DNA from: Lasioglossum baleicum
Taxonomy: Eukaryota > Arthropoda > Insecta > Hymenoptera > Halictidae
Assembly (NCBI RefSeq): GCF_051020765.1
Contig: NW_027469168.1
Coordinates: 434,001 to 498,000, forward strand
DNA length: 64,000 nt
Direction: 5' to 3'
A model generated the notes under the pieces. It did no database searches and was not told the DNA's origin. It saw nothing but the letters and a program-made list of their open reading frames with translations. Position 1 is the first letter of the stretch. Every line of letters begins with the position of its first letter. Positions 27,440 through 40,529 of the stretch are shown one piece after another. The translations under genes and the position numbers were made by a program.

Positions 27440-27784
27440 GAGCGCCAAACCGTTTGGGATCCTTGACAATTGGTATAAAGTCAAACGTTTTACCGAAGTC
27501 CGTACATTCACAGAACCTCACCGCCGTCACCGAGAGTATAAGTTCGTGTTCAGAGAAAGAAATTAGTATTAATTTCAGTGACGGGCACATTATCCTCATG
27601 TCGAATTTCAAGATCGATAGTCACACCGTTCGCGAACGTTGACACATTCTGCGAGGGACGAACGGCTATGTCAATAGCATGATCTATCCAGTGACACGGA
27701 GAGTAAAACCAGGTATTCCTGGAGTAAATCCGCTGAACAGAATTGCCAATTGTCACCTTAATTCTCAGTTTGAATATTACAGTA
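27440..27784 (+). repeat. Representative satellite monomer (H1 27440-27615, H2 27616-27784)
   Basis: A full 345-bp unit close to the by-eye consensus. H1 (176 bp) starts GAGCGCCAAACCG and holds AATTGGTATAAAGTCAAACG, the GAGAGTATAAGTTCGTGTTC motif and the CATGTCGAATTTCAAGATC border. H2 (169 bp) starts GATAGTCACACCG and holds CGCGAACG, GACGAACGGC, the AAACCAGGTATTCC block, AAATCCGCTGAACAG, and the CACCTTAATTCTCAGTTTG border. The two borders (CACCTTAATT, about 36 bp and the following 27 bp) align to each other, which shows the dimeric origin. Confidence 0.9.
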
Positions 27785-30700
27785 GAGCGTCAAACCGTTT
27801 GAGATCGTTACCAATTGGTATAAAGCGAAACATCTTACCGATGGCCTTGCACTTGGAGAAGCAAACTCGCCGTTTCGAGAGCATAACTTCGTGTTCAGGG
27901 AAAGAAATTAATCTACATTTCAGTGGTGGGCACATTAACTCCACGTATTAATTAAAAGATCGAGTGTCAAACCGTTCGAGAACGTTACCACCATATGTAA
28001 GACACGAACGGCTAAGTTATTACCTTCACATACCCCGTGATTTCGAGGGGCATCTTGGGAATACTGAGAGTAAGTCCGCTGAAGAGTATTGGCATAAACA
28101 CCTTAGTTCACGGCATGCATACTGAAGTAGAGCGTGAAACCGTTTGAGAACCTTACCTATTGCTATATAGTCAAATGTTTTACCGAAGGCCTTACCCACC
28201 TAAAAACAGACCACCTGTATCGAGAGCATAACAGCGTGTGCAGAGGTGCGAACTAGTATACATTTTTGTGACAAGAACCTTAATCGGATGCATGATATAG
28301 AAGGTCGAGAGTGAAATGGTTCGAGAGTGGTACAACAATCTATGAGATACGAACGGCTACGTCAATGGCATCAGATATCCAGTGAGTCCGAAAGACAAAC
28401 TAGGTACTCCGGTAGTAAATCAGCTGACGTGTATTGGCAATAGATACCTTAATTTGCAGAGTGAATAATAAGGAATGCCGTCAAGCAGTTGTAGAACATT
28501 TCCAATTCGGGCAGGGTTATACTTCTTACAGAACGGCTAACCCTCTGAAAAACATGCCAGCTGTGTCGCGAGTATAACACCGTGATCAGAGGTACGAACT
28601 AGTATACATTTACTGAAGAGCACCATAATTTCATGCTCGGATTAAGAGATCGATTGTCAAACCATTCGAGAACGTTAGCACCTTCTGCAAGAGGCAAGGG
28701 ATAAGTCAATAGCTTCACCTATCCTTTGATTCCGAGAGTGAATCCTGGTATTCCCGGAGGAAATCCGCTGACGAGTATTAGTATTGGACACCTTTATTCA
28801 CGGTTTGAATATTAAAATAGAGCGGCTAGCCGATTGAGAACGTCACCAATTTCTATATAGACAATCTTTTTACCGAATACCATACCTTCCGACAACCTAG
28901 CCCACTGTAGCGAGAGTCTTGCTTATTGCTGAAGCAAATAAATTAGTAGACATATTAGCAGATGGAAACCACGATTCCATGAATATATATCAAAATCGGG
29001 AGCCTATTCGATCGAAATCGTTACCACCTTGATTGAGAATATAATGACTATGTCAACAGCATCACTTAGCCTGTGATTCTGAGAGACAAGCCTGGTATTC
29101 CGGGAGTAAATCCGCTGTAGAGTTTCGGCAATAAACACCTTAATTCACAGTTTGAATATTATACAGTAGAGCGTCCAACCGTTTGAGAATGTTATCAAAT
29201 GGTATAAAGCCAAACGTTTTACTGAAGGTGTTATAGTTCTAGATGCTAACCCTCCGTATCAAGAGTATAACTTCGTGTTCAGAGATGGAAACAGTTATTC
29301 ATTTCAGTGACGGGCACATTAGCTTCGTGACAGAATTATAAGGTCGAGGGTCAAAATGTTCGAGACGATACCACCTTCTGTGACAGAGGAACGGCTAAGT
29401 CAATAGTTACACCTATCCTGTGATTCTGTGAGGCTAACCAGATGTCCATGAGTAAATCCACTGAACTGGATTGGCAATAAACACCATATTTCTCGTTATG
29501 AATGTTAAAGTGGAGCATCAAACCGTTTGAGAACGATACCATTTCATATATGGTCAAACGTTTCACTGCAGGCCTTACCATCTGAAGGACTAACCAGCTG
29601 TATCGAGAATATAACTTCCGGTTTATAGAAAGAAATTAATTTATATTTTAGTGACGGTCACCTTAATTTCATGAATTAATTAGAAGATCGAGCGCAGAAC
29701 CGTTCAAGATCGATGTCGCCGTAGTGGGAAATCGAACGCCTTTGTTATTAGCCTGACCTGTCCTGTGATTCCGAAAGACAAACCAGACATTGCGAGAGTA
29801 AATAAACTGTACACTATTGGAAATGGACAACTTAATTTACGGTTTGAATATTGAAGTAGAGCGTGAAATCGTTTGTGACCATCACCAATTTGTATAAAGT
29901 CAAACATTTACCGAAGACCTTTCCGTGCCAGAAATTAAACCCACTGCATCGAGATATAAATTTTCTGTTGTGGGAAGCAAATTTGTGCCCATTATAGTGA
30001 CGGTCACCTTAATTTCATGTGTGAAACAGAAGAACGTGTGTGAGAACGTTACCACCATCTTTGAACGTCGATAGGCTGAGTCAATAGCTTCACCTATCGT
30101 ATGATTCCGAGAGTCAAACCAGGTGTTCCGGGAGTATATGCGCTATACAGCATCGGCATTAAAAACCCTACTACCCGGTATAAATATTAAAGTACAGAGT
30201 CACACAGTTGTGCAACGTTCATCACTGGTATGGGGTCAAACATTCTACCGCATGCATTAGCTTGCGAGAAGCTGACCCGCCGCATATAGATTATATCCTA
30301 GCGTTGAAAGAAGCAAATTCGAAAATCCAGGGTCAAGACGATCGTGATCGTGTCCACCTCCCTTGAGATTAGATACCCTATTATTCCGAGAAACAGACCA
30401 GGAATTCCAGGAGTCTATCTGCGGTATAGTATTGAAAATGGACCCCCTAATTCACAGTATAAATGATAAAGTACAGAGTCATACCGTTGTAGAACGTTAC
30501 CAACTGGTATAGAATCAAACTTTGCACAGATTACGTAACCGCCCGAGAAGCTATCCCGCTGTATTGAGAGCTATACTTCGTTTGGAGAGAAGCAATATAG
30601 TTTGCATCTTAGTGACGGGCACCTTATCTTCATGTATGAATTAGAAGACCGATCGTGAAAACCTTCGCGAAAGATACTATCCTCCTTATGAGTCGCACGG

Positions 30701-32209
30701 CTAAGACAATAGCTTCACCAATCCCGTCATTCCGGAAGTAAAACCAGGTATCTCTGAAACAAATATTACAACTTAATTCACGGTTTGCTTAGAAAAGTAA
30801 AGCGTCAAACCGCTTGAGAGCATTACTATTTGGTATGAAGTCAAACATTTTACCGATGGCCTTACCTTTGGGGAAGCAATCTCGCCGCTTCGACAGAATA
30901 ACATGGTGTTCAGTGAAAGACAATAGTCTTGATTTCAGTGACTGACGTCTTAATTTAATGAAAGCATTGGAAGATCGCCGCTCAAACCGATCGAGAACGT
31001 TACCACGTTCTTAGAGAATCGTACAGCTATGCCAATAGTGTCACCGATCCTGTGATACTAAGTGTCAAACCTGGTATTGCGAGAGTGAATACGCTGAAAA
31101 GTACTGGCAACTGCCACCTCACTCTACTGTTCGAATATTAATATACAGAGTCACACCGTTGACGAACGATACATACGGGTACCGAGTCAAACGTCCTACT
31201 GAGGACGTAACCTCCGAAGCACTATCCCGCTTTATCGAGAGTATAACATGGTGATCAGTGGGACGTATATGTAGACATTTTAGAGACGCGCACCTTAATT
31301 TCATGTATGAAAAAGAAGATCAGGTGTCAAGCCGTTCGCAAATGTTACGAACTTCTTTGAGAGACGATTGGGTAAGTCAATAGATTCATCAATCCCGTAA
31401 TTCGGTGAGCCATACCAGGTATACCTGGAGTAAATATGCTGACCAGTATTGCCAATAGACACCTTAATTCACGGTTTGAATTGTAAAGCAAAGGTTCAAA
31501 CCGATTGAGAACATTGGCTATTGGTATAAAGTCAAAGACTTTACCAATGGCCTTACCTTTGAAGAAGCAAACTCGCCGTGTCGAGAATATAACGTCGTGT
31601 CCTGAGAAAGCAATTAGTCTTTATTTCAGTGGCGGCACCTTACATTCGTGCATGAATTTGAAGATCGAGTGTAAAACCGTTCGGGAGAGTTACCACCTTC
31701 GGTGAGAGACGATCGGCTAGTTAAATAGCTTCACATATCGTGTGATTCCGAGAGTCACACCACGTGTTCCTGGAGCAAATCCGCTGTACAGTATTTGTAT
31801 TGAAAAACCTACATCACACTATAATTATTAAAGTACAGAGTCAACAGTTGTACTAATATACCCATTGGTATTGGGTCTAACCCTTGACCGAAGGCCGTAC
31901 GTTCCGAGAAGCTAACGCGATGTGTCGAGAATATGTCCTCGTGCTCAGACAAGCTAAATCGCATAAATGTTAGCGACGGGCACCATAATTTCATATATGA
32001 ATCAGACGAACGAGGAACAAACCGTTCGAGAACGTTAACACCTTCTTTGCGAGTCGAACAGCTAAGTCAACCGCTTCACCTATCTTGGGATTCGGAGAGT
32101 CAAACCAGCTATTCCGGGAGTAAGTTGGCTATACTGTATTGGCATTAGACACCAAATTTCACGGTATATATACTACAGTGCAGAGTCAAACCCGTGATGA
32201 GCGATAGTT

Positions 32210-32232
32210 ATTGGTGTAGAACGAGTAGGTAA
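32210..32232. other. Satellite orientation switch 5 (+ to -), fold-back type
   Basis: Forward H1 runs to about position 40 (AGTTATTGGTGTAG) and is followed by reverse H1 from about position 36-38 (ACGAGTAGGTAATGATCTGC). The array turns back at practically the same phase. Arm-to-arm identity is only subfamily-level (about 65% by eye), so this is not a fresh palindrome. Confidence 0.8.
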
Positions 32233-32811
32233 TGATCTGCAACGGCTTCTTGGCCTGCTTTAATATTCAAACCGTGTATTGAGGTGTCTATTGTCAATAG
32301 TTTTCAGCGGACTTATTCCCGGAGTACCAGGCTTGACTCTCGGAATACCAGGGTAGGTGAAGCTATCGGCCTAGCCGTTCGACACGCACAGAAGGTGATA
32401 ACGACCTCGAACGCTAGGACTCTCGGCATTCTAATTCATACATGAATTTATGATGCCGTCACTAAATTGTACACTAATGTGTTGCACGAAACACATAGCT
32501 AGACCCTAGATACGGCGGGATTGACTTTCGGACGGTATGTCATTCGGTAAAACGTTTGACTTTATAGCAATTTGAATCGTTCTCACAGGGTGTGACGCTC
32601 CATTTTAATATTGACTCCGAGGATTAAGGTATCCTTTGCCAATAATCTTCAGACGATTTACACTCCGATTACCTGGTACGACTCTTGCAGGCACAGGATA
32701 GGTGAAGCTTTTGACTTATCCGTTTGACCCTCGTAGAAGGTAGGGACTTTCTCGAACTGTTTCACCCTTGTACTTTTTATGCACAATGCAATTAAGGCTT
32801 TCGTCATTAAG

Positions 32812-32840
32812 ATGTTTACTAATTTTTTACTCAAACCGAG
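32812..32840 (-). repeat. Half-unit recombinant: monomer lacking most of H1
   Basis: The + strand reads GATGTTTACTAATTTTTTAC and then at once TCAAACCGAGCATTAAGG. The first part is the distal end of H1 and the second is the end of the neighbouring H2. About 140 bp of H1 between them is gone. Confidence 0.72.
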
Positions 32841-35221
32841 CATTAAGGTGTCTGTTGCCAATACTGTACATCACATATACTCCAGGCATACCTGCTATGA
32901 CTCTGAGATGCACAGGATATGAGAAGCTATGGCCTTAGCTGTGCGACTCACAGATTAGGTCGTTAGGTTCTCCAACGCTTGGACACTCGATGATGATATT
33001 TAGACACCAAAATGTGGAGTCTGTCCGCTAACATGACTACTAATTTCTTTCCGTGAACACTCAGCGACACAGTCGGTGCAGCCGGATATGTTCCCGGAGG
33101 GTAAGGTTGTTGTTCACAAGGCTGACTTTATTGCAATTGCTAATATTCGCCAACGCTTAAACTCTGTACCTTAATTTTCATACCGCCAGTTGACGTGTCT
33201 ATTGCCAATGCTAATCATCGGAATAGCTGCCGGACTACCAAGTATGACTATCGAAATAACAGGATAGATGAAGCTATTGACTTAGCCGCTCGTCTCGTAA
33301 GGAAGGGGGAATCGTTCTTGAAATGTTTCAATTTCGATTAATCTACTCATACATAAAGTTAAGGTTTCCGTCTGCCAAAATGTCTACTAATATGTCTCCG
33401 TGAGCACTAAGCATTATACTCGCTGCAGTGGGATTAATTCTTTGAAGGTTAGGCCTTCAGTAAAATGTTTGTCATCATATTAATTTTGTAACGCTCTCAA
33501 ACGGTTTGACACCCTACTTTAATATTCAAACTGCGAGTAAGGTGTCCATTGCCAATACGGTTCAGTAACTTTACTCCTGGTATACCTCGTTTGACTCTCG
33601 GTCTCACTGGATAGGTGAAGCTATTGACTTAGTTGTGCGGCTCTCATAGATAGTGATAACATTATCGAACGATTTCACATTCGATCCTCTAACTCATACA
33701 TGAAATTATGGTACCTATCACTAAAATGTATACTACTTTGTCTCTCTTAATACGAAGTAGTATGCTCGATACAGTGATTAATATTCCGGGTAGATAAGGT
33801 ATGCTATAGACAGTATGACGTTGTAACAGTTGATTATGTTCTTCAACGGATTGACTCTCTACTTTAATATTCAAACCGTGTAATAAGTTGTCCATTGCCA
33901 ATACTGAACAGCGCACTTGCTCCCGGCATATCTGGTTTGATATTCGGCATCACATGATATGTGAAGGTATTGACATTGCCGTTCGACCATCAAAAAAGGT
34001 GATAACGTCATCAAATGAATTCACACTAGATCTCGTATTTCATAAATGATATTCAGGTGCCCGTCACCGAAACGAATATTATCTTCATACTCTGAACACG
34101 AAGTTGTATTCTCGATGACGCGGGTGAGGTTCGCGGATGTTAACACCTTCGGTAAAACGTTCATAGCAACTGTCCAAGCGTTTGACGCCTACTGTAACAT
34201 TCAGACCGTGTATTAAGGAGTCTATAGGGAAAGCTCTTTAGCAGCCTTACTCCCAGAATACCTGGTTTGATTCTCTGAATCACAGGATAGGTGAGGTTAC
34301 TTGCTCAGCCGTTCGTCTCCCACAGAAGCTGGCTACGATCTCGAGCGTGCTGACCCTCGATCTTCTAATTTGTACATGAAGGTACGGTGCCCGTCACTGA
34401 AATGAATACCAATTTTTTTCTGTGAACACGAACTTACACTCTCGATGAAGCTCGGGTGGTTCGTGGAAGGTAAGGCCTTCGATAATACTTTCTTCCAATT
34501 GGCAACGCTTTCAATGGACTGGCGTTCTGCAATAACATTCAAACAGCGAATTAAAGTATCAATTGCCAAATGCTTTCAGGGGACTATCTACCGGAATACC
34601 TGGTTTGACATTGCGAACCATAGGACAGGTGAAGATATAGACTTATCCGTTCGTCTCTCACAAATGGTGGTAACATTCAGGAACGGTTTGTCACCCCATC
34701 TTTTCATTCATGCATGAAATTGAGGTGCCCGCCACTAAAATATATAATAATTTGTATCTATGCTCACGAAGTTACACTCTGGATGCAGCCGAATATGTTG
34801 TTGGAGCGTAAGGACATCTGTAAAACTTATGACATTGTTACAATAGGCAACGATGTACAAGGGATCGACTCTCTACCTTAATATTCGAACCGTGAATTAA
34901 GGTATCCATTGCTAATACTGTTCAGCGGATATACACCTGCTATACCGGGTGTGACTCTCGGAACCACCGCATAGGAGAAGCTATTTGCTTAACCGTTCAT
35001 CTCCCAAAGTAGGTGGTAACGATCTCGAATGGACTGAACCTCGATGTTCTATTTCAGAAATGAAAGTGCGGTGCCGTCACTAAAATGTATACCAACAAGC
35101 TTCTATGAACACCAAGTTACTCTCTCGATGCAGCCGGTGAGATTCACGGAAAGTAAGGCCATCGGAAAAACGCTTGACATTATACCAATTGGTAACGATC
35201 TCAAACGGATAGACGCTCTAC

Positions 35222-35242
35222 TGTAATGTTGAAATCTGGTCT
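35222..35242 (-). repeat. Half-unit recombinant: monomer lacking most of H2
   Basis: CTACTGTAATGTTGAAAT (the border after H1 in reverse orientation) is joined straight to CTGGTCTTCTAATTCATAC, the border on the far side of H2. Nearly all of one H2 is missing. Confidence 0.72.
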
Positions 35243-37987
35243 TCTAATTCATACATGAATTATGGTTCCAGTCACTGAAGTGAGAACTAATTTCTTTCTG
35301 CGAAGACGAAGTTATACTCTCGATACAGCGCGTTAGGTTTTCGGGTGGTAAGGTCCGCGGGAAAACGTTAGAATTTATAGCAATTAGCAGCGTTCCACAA
35401 CAGTTTGACGGTCTGCATTAATACTCAAACCGTGGGTTCGGATTTCTATTGCCAATACTGTTCTCCGGACTTAATCCAGGGATACGTGGTATGATCCTCG
35501 GAAACACGGGGAATGTGAAGATATTTACTTATTCGTTGGAGTTTCAAAGTTGGCGGTAACGTTCTCGAGCTGTTTGCCAATCGATCTTCGAAATCATTCA
35601 TGAAATTAAGGTGGCCGTCACTAAAATTTATAGTAATGTGTTCCACGGAACACCATGTTATACTCTTGATACGTCGCGTTAGGGTTTCGGAGGATTTCTG
35701 TAAAACGATTGACTTCATTCCAAGTGATAACGCTCTCAAACGGGTTGACGCACTACCTTCATATTCACACCGTGAATTAAAGTGCCTAATGCCAATAATA
35801 TTCAGCGCACTTACTCCCGGAATAAGTGGATTGTCTCTCTGAAGAACAGGATAAGTGTAGCTATTGACATAGGTGTGCCACTCACAATAGAGTGAGGTAA
35901 CGTACTAGAACGGTTTGGCACTCGACTTCATAATTCAAACATGAAATTATCGAGCACGCCACTATCATCATTACTAATTTGCCTCTCTAGACACAAAGTT
36001 ATACTCTCGATACAGCGGAATAGTATCCCGGAAGGTACGACAATCGGTAAAAGTATGACACTAGACCCATACGTAACGTTTTTCAACGGTTTCACTCAGT
36101 TCTTTGATATTCATACCCGGAATTACGATGCGTATTGCCATAGTTTTCAGCGGATGTACTCCTGGCATAACAGGTTTGACTCTAAGTATCATAGGATAGG
36201 TGTAGCAATTGACTTAGCCGTTCGACTCTCGAGGAAGATGGGAACGATCTCGAACGCCTTGACTCTCGATCTTATAATTCATGCAGGAAGATAAGGTGCT
36301 CGTGACATAAAATGTATACTAATTTTAACCTCTGATCATGATGTTACTCGCTCGATGTAGCGGGTTATGTTCGCTGAAGGTACGGCCTTCGGTAAAACTT
36401 TTGCATTTCTAAGGGTTGGTGCAGTTCACAAACGGAGTTACGCCTAATTTTAATATTCATGCCGTGAATTAAGGTGACTAATGCCACGGCTGTATAGGGC
36501 ACACGGTCCCTGCGTACCTGGTTGGGCTCTCGGAATAACGGGATAGGCTAAGGTCTTGACTTAGCCGCTCGACTATAAAAGATGAAGGTAAAGTTGTCGT
36601 ACTCTTTGACGCTCGATTTTGTCTATTCCTATGTGAAAATAACGTGTCCGTATGCTATAGCATCTACAAGTTTGCTTCTGTGTAGATTAAGCAAGTCGCT
36701 CGATAGAGCGCGTTAAGTTCTCCAAAGGTAAGGTATTCAGTAAAAAGAGTGACATTGTACGAATTCTTAAGGTTCTTCCACGGTTTGACTCTCTGATGTA
36801 ATTTTTAAACCGCGTATTCAGGCGTCTATCGCCGATATTGTTCAGTGCATTTACTCCAGCAACACCTTGAGTAACCTGGTTTGCCGCTCGGAATCCGAGG
36901 ATAGGTGCAGATGTTGACTTAAATGTGCGACTTTCAAAGAAGGAGAGGACTTTCTCGATCGGTTTGACCTCTGCCTTGTAATTTGTACAAGATTATGTTG
37001 AGCCCGTCTGCTAACATGTCTACTAATTTGTTTTCGTGAGCACTAAGCATGGCATTCGCTACATCCTGTAAGGTTCTACGGATGTAATGTATTCAGTGAA
37101 AAGAATGACACTGTTCCAATTGATAATGCTCTCCGACGGTTTGCCCTTCTACTTTAGTATTCATGCCCTGAATGGCGGTACCAATTGCCAATACTTTACA
37201 GCTGTTTCGCTCCCGGAATCACTGATTTGGCTGTCTGAATCACAGGATAGGTGAAACTATTGACTTTGCTATTCGATTTCCAAAGATGGTGGGATAGTTC
37301 TCGAACTGTTTCATTACTGATCATTTTATTCATACTTGAAAATAAGGTGTCCGCCAGCTAAAACGTCTACTAATTTGTTTCTGTGTGCACTAGGCATCAC
37401 ATTCGCTACAGCGTGTTATGTCCTTGGAAGGCTAGGTATCTGCAAAAATGTTTGACTACATACAGTTTGGGAATGCTGTCGAATGGTTTGACACTCTACT
37501 TTAATATTCATACCGCGAAATATGGTGTCTATTGCCAACACTGTTCAGCGGATTTACTCCTGAAATGCCTGGACTCACTCCCGGAATCACAAGTATAGAT
37601 GAAGCTATTGACTTAGCAGTTCGAATACCATACAATATTGTTACTGTCACGAAATGATTTACCCTCGATCGTCTAACTCATGTATGAAATTAAGATGCTG
37701 AAATGTATACTAATGTGCTTCCTTGAAGACGAAGCAATACTCTAGATATGGTGGGATTGCGCATCGGGCGGCGATGCAATCGGAAAAACGTATGTCTTTA
37801 CAGCAATTAGTCACGTTCTCACACGTTTTGACGCTCTATTTTAATATTCATACCCTTCATTAAGGTGTCGGTTGCCATTACTCTTGTACGTATTTGAGCC
37901 TGGTATGCCTAGTTTCACTCTCAGAATCACAGGATAGGTGAAGCTATTGACTCAGCCGTTCGACTCTCAAAGAAAGTGGTAGCGTTC

Positions 37988-38006
37988 TGGAAGGTTATTA
38001 CCAACA
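37988..38006. other. Satellite orientation switch 6 (- to +)
   Basis: Reverse H2 descends to about position 10 (AGCGTTCTGGAAGGTT) and the sequence continues as forward H2 from about position 127 (ATTACCAACAGACACTTTAA). Phases differ and no clear homology is seen at the join. Confidence 0.83.
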
Positions 38007-38050
38007 GACACTTTAATTCACGGTTTGAATATTAAACTTGTGCGTCAAAT

Positions 38051-38087
38051 CGTTTGAGAGCCTTACTAATTGGCAAAAAGTCAAACG
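38051..38087 (+). repeat. Example of an intact H1 dyad
   Basis: CGTTTGA at 38051-38057 and TCAAACG at 38081-38087 are perfect inverted repeats 23 nt apart within H1. Another intact copy in reverse orientation lies at 8921-8927 and 8951-8957. The position within the half-unit corresponds to the H2 dyad CCGTTCGA/TCGAACGG. Confidence 0.7.
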
Positions 38088-39089
38088 TTTTACCGAAGGC
38101 CTTGCCTTCCATGAACATCACCGGCTTTATCGAGAGTATAAGATCGTGTTCAGAGATATAAATAAGCATTCATTTCAGTGACTGACACCGTATCTCCATG
38201 TATCAATTAGAAAATTCGGCGCCAAACCGTTCGAGAATGTTGCAACCCTCTTTCAGTTTTGAACTGATAAGTCAATAGCTCCTCCTATCCTGTGATTTCG
38301 TGAGTAAAACCTGGTAAACCGAGAGTAAATCCGCTAAAAGGGATTGGAAATAGACACCTTATTTCAGGATTTCATGGTACAATAGAGCCTTACTCAAATT
38401 GAGATCTTCACCAATTGCTATATGGTCAAAGGTTTTACCGAAGACCTTACCCTCCAATAAGCTCACCCGCTGTGTCGACAGTATATCATCGTGTTCTGAG
38501 GAAGAAACTAGTCTTCATTCCAGTGACGGGCACCGTATCTGCATGTATGAAACGGGAAATCCAGTGTCAAACCGATTGGGAACGTTACCACCTTCTGCGA
38601 GAGACAAACGGATATGTCAATAGCTACATCCATCCATTCAATCCGAAGTACATCCCAGGTATTCCGGGAGTAAATCAACTGAAAACGATTGGCAATAGAC
38701 ACCTTATGTCACGGTTACAATATTAAAATAGAGCGTCACACCGTTTGAGAACGATAACTATTGATATAAAGTCAAAACATTTACCGATGACCTTACCCTC
38801 CTAGTACCTAACCCGCAGTATCTAGAACAGATTTTATGTGCAATGAAAGAAATTACTACCTAGTTTAGTGATGAGCACCCTAGTTTCATGTATGAATTAG
38901 AAGATCGGCGTTCAAACCTTTCGATAACGTTTCGAGACTTGTATGCGAGACGACGAGCTAAGTCAACGACTTCACCTAGCCAGTGATTCGGAGAGTCAAT
39001 CCAGGTATTCTGGGAGTGAATCCGCTGAACAGTATTGCCAATAGACACCTTTATTCACGGCTTGAATATTAAAGTATAGCGTCAAGCCG

Positions 39090-39700
39090 TTTGAGAGCAG
39101 TGCCAATTGGTACAAAGTCAAGCAATTTACCGATGGCCTTACACTCGGAGAAGCAAACTCGATGTTTCGAGAGTATAACTTCGTGCTCAGAGAATGAAAT
39201 TAGTCATCATATCTGAGACGGGCGCGTTCATACCATGTATGAATTAGAAGGACGACGATGAAACCCTGCGAGATCGATACCGCCTTATTTAAGAGGTAAA
39301 CATGTAAGCCAAAAGCTCCATGTAACCTGTCGTTCCAAGAGTCCAACCAGGAAATCCGAGAGTAAATCCGCTGTTCAGTTTAGGAAGGGAGTCAAACCGT
39401 TGTAGAACATAGACAGATGGTATAAAGTCAATAATTTTACTGGATTCTATTCCTCCAAGAACCTAACCCGCTGTAGCAATTGTCTTGCTTATTGTTCACG
39501 AAAACAAATTAGCAGACATTTTAGCCGACGGACACCGCGATGTCATGTATCAACAGAATGATTCAGGGCCAAATTATACGAGAAAGTTAAAACCTTCTTC
39601 GAGGGTCGAACAACGAAGTCAATAGCTTCAACTATCCAGTAATTCGGAGAGTCAAACCAGGTGTTACTGCAGTAAATCCGCTGAACAGTATTGTCAATGG
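39090..39700 (+). repeat. Higher-order block with a shared deletion, copy 1
   Basis: Matches 60505-61050 in order and in private variants: GGAGAAGCAAACTCG, TTAGTCATCATATCTGAGACG, GATCGATACCGCC, then CTGCTGTTCAG-TTTAGG-like sequence that skips straight to GGGAGTCAAACCG. The skip removes about 35-40 bp at the H2/H1 border in both copies, followed by GATGGTATAAAGTCAAT and TTAGCCGACGGACA. The shared deletion argues for common descent of the block rather than convergence. Confidence 0.78.
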
Positions 39701-39738
39701 TCACCTTAGTTCACGGTTTGTATAGTAAAATAGGGCAC

Positions 39739-39768
39739 CAAGCTGTTTGAGAACGTAACCAGCCTCTT
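39739..39768 (+). repeat. Half-unit recombinant: H1 start joined to H2 body
   Basis: The H1 start (GGGCACCAAGCTGTTTGAG, AACGTAACCA) continues as GCCTCTTTGAGAGTCC, which is H2 sequence after the shared AACGTTACCA block. About 177 bp (one H1 equivalent) is missing. The exchange point lies in the 27-bp block common to both half-units. Confidence 0.78.
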
Positions 39769-40067
39769 TGAGAGTCCAACTGTTAAGTCAATAGGTTCAC
39801 CTATCCAGTGAGGCCGAGAGTCAAACTACATAATTCGAGGGTAAATCCCGTGAACGGCATTGGAAATAGATATCTTCATTAGCGGAGTGAATATTCAAAT
39901 CGAGCGTCACGCCGCGTGAGAACGTTGCTAATTGATATAATGTCAAACGTTTTACCGAATGCCTTAAGAATATAATCTGCCGTAATCGACAGTATAGCTA
40001 CGTGGTTAGGAAAACACACTAGTATTCAACTTAGTGGCGGCACATTAAATTCTTGTATGAATAAGAA

Positions 40068-40094
40068 TATCGATGGTCAAACCAGGTATTCCGG
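40068..40094 (+). repeat. Internal deletion between GTCAAACC motifs of H2
   Basis: The H2 start ATCGATGGTCAAACC continues as AGGTATTCCGGG. In the consensus the first GTCAAACC (H2 position 5) and the second (about position 88, before AGGTATTCC) are about 83 bp apart. Here they are fused, so the deletion used the short repeated motif. Confidence 0.75.
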
Positions 40095-40529
40095 GAATAA
40101 ATCCCCTGTATATCGTAGGCAATAGAACCCCAAGTCACGGAATTAATATTACAGTTCTGAGTGAAACCGTTCAAGAGCATTACCTCTCAGTACGCAGTTA
40201 AACATTTTACCGTATACTTTACCCTCAGAGAACCTAACTCGCCGTATGCAGAGTCTTGCTTAGTGTTCACGGAAACATATTAGTAGATACATTAGCAGAC
40301 AGACACATTGGTTCCATGTATGAGTAGCAGAATCGAAAGTCAAACCGTTCGAGAACGTAACCACCATCTATGGGAGTGGCACAGCTACGTCAATCGCGTC
40401 AACGGTCCTGTGATTCGGAGAATCAAGCCTGCAATTCCAGAAGCAAATCCGCTGAACAGTATTGGCAATAGACACCTTAATCAACGCTTTGAATGTTACA
40501 CTAGGAGGTCAATCCGTTGGAAGGCATTA

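Larger units (their letters stand above)
23046..32219 (+). repeat. 346-bp satellite array, forward block 3
   Basis: About 26 monomers. Several subfamilies are interspersed: the GTCATGATTAGTGCACACGG type near 23.88 and 24.22 kb; the type with GAAGCAAACTCGCCG in H1 near 27.86, 30.88 and 31.57 kb; and the type with GTGTAGGGTCAAACTTCTTAC near 26.41 and 28.51 kb. A monomer close to consensus lies at 27440-27784. Shortened monomers occur near 26445 and 30320-30400. No gene is supported. Confidence 0.95.
32220..37996 (-). repeat. 346-bp satellite array, reverse block 3
   Basis: About 16.7 monomers in reverse orientation. Second-subfamily monomers (CACTAAGCATTATACTCGC-like) lie near 33.06, 33.40, 36.68, 37.05 and 37.40 kb. 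The block includes one monomer lacking most of H1 (32.82 kb) and one lacking most of H2 (35.23 kb). Near 36860-36880 a short extra piece (AACACCTTGAGT) lengthens one H2. No gene is supported. Confidence 0.94.
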
